This document shows, piece by piece, positions 29,024-36,829 of a stretch of DNA of 39,111 bases; position 1 is the stretch's first letter; each line of letters begins with the position of its first letter. The stretch comes from Alphaproteobacteria bacterium (GTDB lineage Bacteria; Pseudomonadota; Alphaproteobacteria; ATCC43930; CGMCC-115725): NCBI GenBank assembly GCA_018971215.1, contig JAGXBG010000003.1, forward strand, positions 1-39,111, written 5' to 3'. The notes below the pieces were generated by a model. It saw nothing but the letters and a program-made list of their open reading frames with translations. It was not told where the DNA came from and searched no databases. The translations under genes and the position numbers were made by a program.

Positions 29024-29308
29024 ATGACCAAATCCGAACTGATTCAGCGGCTGGCTGAGCGCAACCCGCACCTCTACCAGCGCGACGTCGAGCGCATCGT
29101 TTCAACGGTTTTTGACGAGATTGCCGCCGCCTTGTCGCGCGGCGACCGGGTCGAATTGCGCGGATTCGGCGCCTTTTCGGTCAAGCGGCGCGGCGCACGG
29201 ATGGGCCGCAATCCGCGCACCGGCGAAAGCGTCCAGGTCGGCGAGAAGCACATCCCTTTCTTCAAGACCGGCAAGGAGCTGCGCGAGCGGCTCAACGAGC
29301 GGCCTTGA
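29024..29308 (+). CDS. ihfB: Integration host factor beta subunit
   Basis: [91 protein letters not shown]; classic IHF/HU, downstream of rpsA. Confidence 0.95.
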   Translation: MTKSELIQRLAERNPHLYQRDVERIVSTVFDEIAAALSRGDRVELRGFGAFSVKRRGARMGRNPRTGESVQVGEKHIPFFKTGKELRERLNERP

Positions 29309-29426
29309 GCAACAGCGCGGCCACGCCGCGCGGATGGGGCGGAAGCGGCAGGCGCGACCGCTCGCATTTGCCTTGGCCGCGTGAGCAGGGTTGGTGTGGC
29401 GGCTACGAATGCGGCCGGGACCGAGC

Positions 29427-29750
29427 ATGAAACTGTTTCATTGGTTGGTGACGGCGCCGTTGGCGCTGGTTCTGGTGGTGTTCGCGGTCTCGAACCGGGC
29501 GCGCGTCAGCGTCACGTTGTGGCCGTTCCCGTTCGAAATTGAGACACGGCTTTTTCTCGTCATCCTGTTGTCGCTGCTGGTCGGCTTGCTGATCGGCATG
29601 CTGCTCGCCTGGCTGAGCGGCGGCGCGGCGCGGCGGGAATCGCGGGCGCGCGCCAAACGGATTGCCGCACTCGAACGCGAGATCGATGGTTTGCGCGCCA
29701 GCCGGCCGGCCGGTCCGCCGCCGCGGTCGCTGCCGGGGACAGACGGCTAG
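29427..29750 (+). CDS. LapA-domain (DUF1049) membrane protein
   Basis: MKLFHWLVTAPLALVLVVFAVSNRARVSVTLWPFPFEIETRLFLVILLSLLVGLLIGMLLAWLSGGAARRESRARAKRIAALEREI; two TMs plus coiled coil. Confidence 0.85.
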   Translation: MKLFHWLVTAPLALVLVVFAVSNRARVSVTLWPFPFEIETRLFLVILLSLLVGLLIGMLLAWLSGGAARRESRARAKRIAALEREIDGLRASRPAGPPPRSLPGTDG

Positions 29751-29751
29751 G

Positions 29752-30699
29752 ATGCGCGTCTTCGGCTGGAGCGAGGCCGTCGATGTGCTTGAGTTCCCGT
29801 CACTGATCGAAGCCCTGCGCCAGGCCTTCCGATCCGCCGATACCAGCGCGCCGTCGCCGCATCAGCACACGATCCCGGCGCCGCAAGGTGCGTCCGGCAC
29901 GTTGCAGCTGAGCCCGGCCTGGCGGATTGGCGACAAGCTCGGCGTCAAGATCACGACGACGGTTGCCGCCGAAGCACCCGGCAGCGAGCCGACCTCCGAC
30001 GGCGCCTACGTTCTGCTCGACGCGCGCAGCGGCAAGCCGCTGGCGATCTTCGACGCCGCCGCCCTGACCGCGCGCCGCACCGCCGCCGCCTCGGCGCTGG
30101 CCGCAAGCTATTTGGCGCGGCCGGATTGCGAACGGCTGCTGATGATCGGCAGCGGTCTATTGGCGCCGCACCTGCTTGCCGCGCACGCGAGCGTGCGGCC
30201 GATCCGCAACGTCCTGGTCTGGGATCGCGACACGGAAAAGGCCGAGCGGCTGGCGCACCGACTGACGCGGCGAACGCTCAAGGTCGCGGCCACCGACGAT
30301 CTGCAGCGCGCAGTCAATGGCGCGCATATCGTCTGCTGCATCGCCGCCGAGGCCGAGCCGATCCTTAAAGGCCATTGGCTGCCGCTCGGCGTCCATCTCG
30401 ATCTGGTCGGCGGCGCCACGCCGGTGCTGCGCCAGGCCGACGACGAAACCCTGCATCGTGCCCGCGTCTTCATCGACACGCGCGAAGCGGCGCTGGCCGA
30501 GGCCGGCGACTTGGTGCAACCGATCCGCGCCGGCGCGTTCAACGCCGACGACGTCGCCGGCGATCTCTTCGACCTGACCCGCGGCACCCGCGCCGGACGC
30601 CGCTTTCACGACCAGATCACGCTTTTCAAGTCGGTCGGCCATGCGCTGGAGGACCTGGCGGCGGCGAAGCAGGGGCTGGAAAATGCGCTCGCGCCGTGA
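29752..30699 (+). CDS. Ornithine cyclodeaminase / mu-crystallin family protein
   Basis: GTLQLSPAWRIGDKLGVKITTTVAAEAPGSEPTSDGAYVLLDARSGKPLAIFDAAALTARRTAAASALAASYLARPDCERLLMIGSGLLAPHLLAAHA; Rossmann IGSGLLAPH. Confidence 0.9.
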   Translation: MRVFGWSEAVDVLEFPSLIEALRQAFRSADTSAPSPHQHTIPAPQGASGTLQLSPAWRIGDKLGVKITTTVAAEAPGSEPTSDGAYVLLDARSGKPLAIFDAAALTARRTAAASALAASYLARPDCERLLMIGSGLLAPHLLAAHASVRPIRNVLVWDRDTEKAERLAHRLTRRTLKVAATDDLQRAVNGAHIVCCIAAEAEPILKGHWLPLGVHLDLVGGATPVLRQADDETLHRARVFIDTREAALAEAGDLVQPIRAGAFNADDVAGDLFDLTRGTRAGRRFHDQITLFKSVGHALEDLAAAKQGLENALAP

Positions 30700-30727
30700 G
30701 GCGTGAATCCCGTATATCCAGCCTGCC

Positions 30728-31438
30728 ATGAGCGACAAGCCCGCCAATCCGATCCTGTGCGCCATCGACCTGGCCGATCCGGCCAAGGCCAAGACCCTGG
30801 TGCGCGAGCTCAAAGGCGCGGTCGGCGGCATCAAGCTCGGCCTCGAATTCTTCACCGCCAACGGGCCGCGCGCGGTGCGCGACGTCGCCCAGGGCCTGCC
30901 GCTGTTCCTCGACCTCAAGCTGCACGACATTCCCAATACCGTGTCGGGCGCGGTGAAGGCGGCGGCGGCGCTCGAGCCGACGTTCCTGACCGTCCATTGC
31001 AGCGGCGGCCGGGCCATGATGCAGGCCGCGGCCGAGGCGGCGAAGCAGGCGACGCGCAAGACGCGCATGAAACTCCTCGGCGTGACCGTGCTCACCAGCC
31101 TCGACGAACGCGATCTCGAGGCGGTCGGCCAAAAGGCGCCGACAGGCGAGCAGGTCAGACGCCTGGCGATGCTCGCCAAAGAGAGCGGCCTCGACGGCAT
31201 CGTCTGCTCGCCACACGAAGTCGCCGAGCTGCGCCAGCTCGTCGGAACCGATTTCCTGCTGGTGGTGCCCGGCATCCGCGTCGGCTCGCTGGGTCATGGC
31301 GATCAGAAGCGCGTCATGGGCCCACGCGACGCGGTGCAGGCCGGCGCCGATTATCTCGTCATCGGCCGACCGATCACCGGCTCGCCGAGTCCGCCGGCGG
31401 CGGCGCGCGCCATGCTGGCGGAAATCCGCAAGCCGTGA
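30728..31438 (+). CDS. pyrF: Orotidine 5'-phosphate decarboxylase
   Basis: NPILCAIDLADPAKAKTLVRELKGAVGGIKLGLEFFTANGPRAVRDVAQGLPLFLDLKLHDIPNTVSGAVKAA (DxKxxDI), VVPGIRVGS, GADYLVIGRPIT. Confidence 0.96.
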   Translation: MSDKPANPILCAIDLADPAKAKTLVRELKGAVGGIKLGLEFFTANGPRAVRDVAQGLPLFLDLKLHDIPNTVSGAVKAAAALEPTFLTVHCSGGRAMMQAAAEAAKQATRKTRMKLLGVTVLTSLDERDLEAVGQKAPTGEQVRRLAMLAKESGLDGIVCSPHEVAELRQLVGTDFLLVVPGIRVGSLGHGDQKRVMGPRDAVQAGADYLVIGRPITGSPSPPAAARAMLAEIRKP

Positions 31439-32076
31439 GCGTGGCATCCAAGATCTGCGGCCTGTCGACGCCCGACACGGTCGCCGCCGCGGTCGCCGGC
31501 GGCGCGCGCTTTGTCGGCTTCGTGTTCTTCCCGCCGAGCCCGCGCAACCTGTCACCGGCCCAGGCAGGGCCCTTGATCCGCGGCGTGCCGGCGGGCGTAA
31601 CGCGCGTCGGCGTCTTCGTCGATCCCGACGACGATCTGTTGAAGCGCGTGCTGGCGGCCGCGCCGCTCGACCTCGTTCAGTTGCACGGCGACGAGACGCC
31701 GGAGCGCGTCGCCCAGATCAAGCAGCGCTTCGGCAAAAAGACGATGAAGGCGATCAAGGTCGCCGGCGAAAGCGACCTCGACGCGGCGCCGCGCTATTAT
31801 GGCGTCGCCGATTGGCTGATGTTCGACGCGCGGCCGCCCAAGGCGGCAACCCGGCCGGGCGGCAATGCGCTCGCCTTCGACTGGGAATTGCTGCGCGCGC
31901 GCCAGTGGCCGCTGCCATGGATGCTGTCTGGCGGCCTGACGCCGGCGAACGTCGCCGAGGCGGTGCGCATCGCGCGCGCCACCGCGGTCGACGTGTCGTC
32001 GGGCGTCGAAAGCGCGCCGGGGGTCAAGGACCCCGCTAAAATTCGCGCGTTCCTGGCGGCGGTTTCCGCCCTCTGA
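31435..32076 (+). CDS. trpF: Phosphoribosylanthranilate isomerase
   Basis: SKICGLSTPDTVAAAVAGGARFVGFVFFPPSPRNLSPAQA, DLVQLHGDETPERVAQIK, PWMLSGGLTPANVAEAV, AVDVSSGVESAPGVKDPAKI. GTG start; GTGA overlap with pyrF. Confidence 0.96.
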   Translation: MSVASKICGLSTPDTVAAAVAGGARFVGFVFFPPSPRNLSPAQAGPLIRGVPAGVTRVGVFVDPDDDLLKRVLAAAPLDLVQLHGDETPERVAQIKQRFGKKTMKAIKVAGESDLDAAPRYYGVADWLMFDARPPKAATRPGGNALAFDWELLRARQWPLPWMLSGGLTPANVAEAVRIARATAVDVSSGVESAPGVKDPAKIRAFLAAVSAL

Positions 32077-32156
32077 AGCGCGAAATGAGCCTTTGAGGCT
32101 CAAGGGTTTAGGGGTAAAACTGCCGTCCCCAGGCGACCCCAGGCATATTTTTCGAG

Positions 32157-33368
32157 ATGGCCGGTCCCAACACCTTTCGCGGCGGACCCGACGACCGCGG
32201 CTTGTTCGGCATTCACGGCGGACGCTTCGTCGCCGAGACGTTGATGCCGCTCGTCCTCGAAGTCGAGCGCGCCTACGAAGCGGCGAAGCGCGACCCCAAT
32301 TTCGCCGCCGAGCTGCGCTATTACCTCGAACATTATGTCGGCCGGCCGTCGCCGCTCTATTTCGCCGAGCGGCTGACGCGGCAATGCCGCGGCGCCAAGA
32401 TTTATCTCAAGCGCGAAGACCTCAATCACACCGGCGCGCACAAGGTGAACAACACGCTCGGCCAGATCCTGCTGGCGCGGCGCATGGGCAAGCGCCGCAT
32501 CATCGCCGAGACTGGCGCCGGTCAGCATGGCGTCGCCACCGCCACCGTTTGCGCACTCTTTGACCTGCCGTGCGTAGTCTACATGGGCGCCACCGACATC
32601 GAGCGCCAGAAGCCCAACGTCTTCCGCATGAAGCTGCTGGGCGCCGAGGTGCGGCCGGTGACCTCGGGCACCGCGACGCTGAAAGACGCGATGAACGAGG
32701 CGCTACGCGACTGGGTCGCCAATGTCGACGACACCTATTATCTCATCGGCACGGTCGCCGGGCCGCATCCCTATCCGGCAATGGTGCGTGACTTCCAGAC
32801 CGTGATCGGCGACGAAGTCCGCGTCCAGATGATGCGGGCGGAAGATCGGCTGCCCGATACGCTCATCGCCTGCGTCGGCGGCGGCTCGAACGCGATGGGC
32901 CTGTTCCATCCGTTCCTCGACGATCCCGACGTCGCGATGATCGGCGTCGAAGCCGCCGGCGAAGGATTGTCCACCGGCCGTCACGCCGCGTCGCTCAACG
33001 GCGGCGCGCCCGGCGTGCTGCACGGCAATCGCAGCTATTATCTCCAGGACGAGGACGGCCAGATCCTCGACACCCATTCGATCTCGGCCGGTCTCGACTA
33101 TCCCGGCGTCGGACCGGAGCACGCCTGGCTGTTCGAACAGAAACGCGTCGAATACGTGACGGTGACCGATCGCGAGGCGCTGACCGCCTTCCAGCTTTTG
33201 ACGCGCCTCGAGGGCATCATTCCTGCGCTCGAATCGGCGCATGCGGTGGCCGCGGCGACCAAACGCGCGCCCAACCTGCCGCGCGACCATCTGCTGGTGA
33301 TCAATCTGTCCGGCCGCGGTGACAAGGACGTCAACACTGTGGCGGCGACGCTTGGGGTGAAGCTGTGA
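32157..33368 (+). CDS. trpB: Tryptophan synthase beta chain
   Basis: [88 protein letters not shown]. Confidence 0.98.
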   Translation: MAGPNTFRGGPDDRGLFGIHGGRFVAETLMPLVLEVERAYEAAKRDPNFAAELRYYLEHYVGRPSPLYFAERLTRQCRGAKIYLKREDLNHTGAHKVNNTLGQILLARRMGKRRIIAETGAGQHGVATATVCALFDLPCVVYMGATDIERQKPNVFRMKLLGAEVRPVTSGTATLKDAMNEALRDWVANVDDTYYLIGTVAGPHPYPAMVRDFQTVIGDEVRVQMMRAEDRLPDTLIACVGGGSNAMGLFHPFLDDPDVAMIGVEAAGEGLSTGRHAASLNGGAPGVLHGNRSYYLQDEDGQILDTHSISAGLDYPGVGPEHAWLFEQKRVEYVTVTDREALTAFQLLTRLEGIIPALESAHAVAAATKRAPNLPRDHLLVINLSGRGDKDVNTVAATLGVKL

Positions 33369-34213
33369 GCCGCATCGCCGCGCGTTTCGCCAAGCTGCAG
33401 ACCGAAGGCCGCGCCGGCCTCGTCACCTATCTCACCTGCGGCGATCCCGACCGCGCAACCTTCGAGAAGATCCTGGCCCGCCTGCCCAAGGCCGGCGCCG
33501 ACCTGATCGAGATCGGCATGCCGTTCTCCGATCCGATGGCCGACGGTCCGGCGATCCAGGCGGCGAGCCTGCGCGCACTCAAGGCCGGCATGACTCTCGC
33601 CAAGACACTCGACGTCTTGCGCCGCTTCCGCAAGGCGGACAACGACACGCCGGCGATCCTGATGGGCTATTACAATCCGATCTATCGCTATGGCGTGTCG
33701 CGGTTCCTCAAGGACGCCAAGGCAGCGGGTTGCGACGGGCTGATCGTCGTCGACCTGCCGCCCGAGCACGACGACGAGTTGTGCCTGGCGGCGCGCGCCG
33801 CCGGCATCGATTTCATCCGCCTGGCGACGCCGACCAGCGACGACAAACGCCTGCCGGCGATCCTCACCAACGCCGGCGGCTTTCTCTATTACGTCGCCAT
33901 CGCTGGCATCACCGGCACCAAGTCGGCGCGCGCCGAAATCGTCGCCGCCGCGGTCGCACGGCTGCGGCGCCATACCGGCCTGCCGATCGCCGTCGGCTTC
34001 GGTATTCGCACGCCGACCCAGGCCGCGGAGGTCGCGCGCGTCGCCGACGCCGCGGTGGTGGGCTCGGCGCTGGTCGACCGGCTGGCCAAGAATCTCGACA
34101 GGCGCGGCAAGGCCAAGGCAAGCCTGGTGCCGGCGGTGCTCAAGGACGTACCCGCGCTCGCCGCGGGCGTACGCAAGGCGCGACCGCGCCATCCGGCGAG
34201 GGCGGCACAATGA
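33365..34213 (+). CDS. trpA: Tryptophan synthase alpha chain
   Basis: [92 protein letters not shown] start; GTGA overlap with trpB. Confidence 0.97.
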   Translation: MSRIAARFAKLQTEGRAGLVTYLTCGDPDRATFEKILARLPKAGADLIEIGMPFSDPMADGPAIQAASLRALKAGMTLAKTLDVLRRFRKADNDTPAILMGYYNPIYRYGVSRFLKDAKAAGCDGLIVVDLPPEHDDELCLAARAAGIDFIRLATPTSDDKRLPAILTNAGGFLYYVAIAGITGTKSARAEIVAAAVARLRRHTGLPIAVGFGIRTPTQAAEVARVADAAVVGSALVDRLAKNLDRRGKAKASLVPAVLKDVPALAAGVRKARPRHPARAAQ

Positions 34214-35112
34214 ACTGGCTTACCAATTTCGTCCTGCCGAAGATCCGCGCCGTCGTCGCCAAGAAAGAGGTGCCGGACAATCTCTGGCACAAATGCCCGG
34301 GCTGCGGGCAGATGCTGTTCCACCGCGAGCTCGAGGCCAACCTCCACGTCTGCGCCGCCTGCGGCCACCATCTGCGGCTGGCGCCGGACAGGCGGCTGGC
34401 GATGCTGTTCGACGACAGCAAATACACACTCATCGAGTTACCCAAGACGCTGGCCGATCCACTCAAGTTCCGTGACCGCAAACGCTATGCCGAACGGCTC
34501 AAGGAGGCGCAAGGCACCAAGGGCGCGACGCGCGACGCCGCCTTGGTGGCGCACGGCACGGTCGGCGGCGCGCCGACGGTGATCTGCGCCTTCGATTTCG
34601 GCTTCATGGGCGGCTCGATGGGCATCGCGGTCGGCGAAGCCCTGCTCGCGGCAGCGCGACTCGCGGTGCTGCAGGAGGCGGCGCTGATCGTCATCCCGTC
34701 CTCCGGCGGCGCGCGCATGCAGGAAGGCATCCTGTCGCTGATGCAGATGCCGCGCACCACGCTCGCCGTCGAGATGGTCAAGGAAAGCGGCCGGCCCTAC
34801 GTCGTGCTCCTGGCCGATCCGACCACCGGCGGCGTCTCGGCGTCGTTCGCCATGCTCGGCGACGTGACCTTGGCCGAGCCGGGCGCGGTGATCGGCTTCG
34901 CCGGCGCGCGGGTGATCGAAGAGACCATTCGCGAGAAACTGCCCGACGGCTTCCAACGCTCGGAATATCTGCTCGAGCATGGCATGGTCGACATCGTCGT
35001 CCACCGCCGCGACCTCAAGGCGACGCTCGACCGCATCCTCGGCTTGCTCTTCCGCAAGGGGCCGCCGGCGATCGCGGCGCCGGCGGCGGGACGCGGATGG
35101 GATCGCGCCTGA
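34210..35112 (+). CDS. accD: Acetyl-CoA carboxylase carboxyltransferase beta subunit
   Basis: [57 protein letters not shown] zinc finger; [30 protein letters not shown]. Confidence 0.97.
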   Translation: MNWLTNFVLPKIRAVVAKKEVPDNLWHKCPGCGQMLFHRELEANLHVCAACGHHLRLAPDRRLAMLFDDSKYTLIELPKTLADPLKFRDRKRYAERLKEAQGTKGATRDAALVAHGTVGGAPTVICAFDFGFMGGSMGIAVGEALLAAARLAVLQEAALIVIPSSGGARMQEGILSLMQMPRTTLAVEMVKESGRPYVVLLADPTTGGVSASFAMLGDVTLAEPGAVIGFAGARVIEETIREKLPDGFQRSEYLLEHGMVDIVVHRRDLKATLDRILGLLFRKGPPAIAAPAAGRGWDRA

Positions 35113-36392
35113 CCGGGCGCCGGGCGCCGAGCGACCGCATTCTCGAGCGTCTGCTGACGCTCCATCCCAAGCTGATCGACCTGTCGCTCGACCGCGTCCT
35201 CCGGCTGCTGAAGACGCTCGGCGATCCGCAGGACGAATTGCCGCCGGTGATCCACGTCGCCGGCACCAACGGCAAGGGCTCGACCGTCGCGTTCCTGCGC
35301 GCGTTCCTCGAAGCCGCCGGCAAGCGCGTGCATGTCTACACCTCGCCGCATCTGGTCCGCTTTCACGAGCGCATCCGGCTCGGCGGCAAGCTCATTCCCG
35401 AGAAAATGCTGGGCGCGCTGCTGGCGGAATGCGAACGCGCCAATGCCGGCCAGCCGATCACCTTCTTCGAGATCACCACGGCAGCCGCCTTTCTCGCCTT
35501 CGCGCGTGAGAGCGCCGATATCGCGCTGATCGAAGTCGGTCTCGGCGGCCGCTTCGACGCCACCAACGTCATCCTCAGACCGGCCGCGGCGGTGCTAACG
35601 CCGATATCGCTCGACCACCAGCATTTCCTCGGCGAGACCATCGCCGCGATCGCCTTCGAGAAGGCCGGCATCCTGAAACCCGGTGTGCCGGTTGCGGTCG
35701 GACCGCAAACACCCGAGGCCGCCGCGGTAATCGCCGCACGCGCCGCTGAGCTGCGCGCGCCGCTCTATCGTCACGGCCGCGAATGGTCGGTCGAACAGGC
35801 GGAAGGCGGCGGCCTGATCTATCGCGGCCGGCAGACGCTCAATCTGCCGGCGCCGGGCCTCGCCGGTGCGCATCAATACGACAATGCCGGCGCCGCGTTG
35901 GCTGCGCTCGAATGCCTACCGGGCCTCACGCTCGATGCAGCGGCGCTGGCGCGCGGCGCGGCCAAGGTCGAATGGCCGGCGCGGCTGCAAAAGCTACGGC
36001 GCGGACCGTTGATCAAGGCGTTGCCGAAAGACGCCGAGCTGTGGCTCGACGGCGCACATAACGCGGCCGGCGGCGAGGCGCTGGCGCGGTTCGTTGCCGG
36101 CTGGCGCCGGCCGACCGGCCTCGTCTTCGGCATGCTGAAGACGCACGATGCCACGGCCTTCCTCAAGCCGCTGGCGCCGTACGTGGCGCGCTTGAGCGCC
36201 GTGGCGATTCCGGGCGAGGCCAACACGCTGAGCGCGGAGGAAAGCGCGGCGGCGGCGCGGCAGGTCGGCATCGACGCCACGCCCGCGAAAACGCTGCGCG
36301 ACGCCGTCGGCGCGGCGAGCGCGCCAGGCAATCGCACCCTGATCTGCGGTTCGCTTTATCTGGCGGGCAGGGTCCTGGCCGCCAACAGCTAG
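35097..36392 (+). CDS. folC: Bifunctional folylpolyglutamate / dihydrofolate synthase
   Basis: PPVIHVAGTNGKGSTVAFLRAFLEAAGKRVHVYTSPHLVRFHERIRLGGKLI; FFEITTAAAFLAFARE; LIEVGLGGRFDATNV; LDGAHNAAGG. Confidence 0.96.
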   Translation: MGSRLTGRRAPSDRILERLLTLHPKLIDLSLDRVLRLLKTLGDPQDELPPVIHVAGTNGKGSTVAFLRAFLEAAGKRVHVYTSPHLVRFHERIRLGGKLIPEKMLGALLAECERANAGQPITFFEITTAAAFLAFARESADIALIEVGLGGRFDATNVILRPAAAVLTPISLDHQHFLGETIAAIAFEKAGILKPGVPVAVGPQTPEAAAVIAARAAELRAPLYRHGREWSVEQAEGGGLIYRGRQTLNLPAPGLAGAHQYDNAGAALAALECLPGLTLDAAALARGAAKVEWPARLQKLRRGPLIKALPKDAELWLDGAHNAAGGEALARFVAGWRRPTGLVFGMLKTHDATAFLKPLAPYVARLSAVAIPGEANTLSAEESAAAARQVGIDATPAKTLRDAVGAASAPGNRTLICGSLYLAGRVLAANS

Positions 36393-36396
36393 CGGC

Positions 36397-36717
36397 CTAA
36401 AGGACCGACTGGACCCATTCGACCAGCTTGGATTTGGGCAGCGCGCCGATCTTGGTCGCCGCCACCTGGCCGTTCTTGAACAGCATCAACGTCGGAATGC
36501 CGTGCACGCCGTATTTGCTTGGCGTCTGCGGATTCTCGTCGATGTTGAGCTTGGCGACCGTCACCTTGCCGCCCATCTCGGCGGCGATGTCGTCGATGAA
36601 CGGCGCGATCATCTTGCATGGACCGCACCATTCGGCCCAGAAATCGACCAGCACCGGGCCCGGCGCCTTGAGCACATCGGCGTCGAACGACGAGTCGGTC
36701 ACCTTGTTCGGTTTCAT
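36397..36717 (-). CDS. trxA: Thioredoxin
   Basis: [90 protein letters not shown] active site and cis-Pro. Confidence 0.97.
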   Translation of the reverse strand: MKPNKVTDSSFDADVLKAPGPVLVDFWAEWCGPCKMIAPFIDDIAAEMGGKVTVAKLNIDENPQTPSKYGVHGIPTLMLFKNGQVAATKIGALPKSKLVEWVQSVL

Positions 36718-36829
36718 GCGTGCCTTGCTCCACGATCCATCGGAGGCCGCAGCTTAGGCGAGCGCCGGAAATCGGGTCAAGCGAGGCTCCCGCGCAATGG
36801 CCGCATGGCTCGGCCCTTGAAATTCCGCT

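Noticed and set aside
27172-29031. 619-aa minus-strand ORF opposite rpsA
   Set aside because: Antisense shadow; periodicity merely mirrors the S1 repeats.
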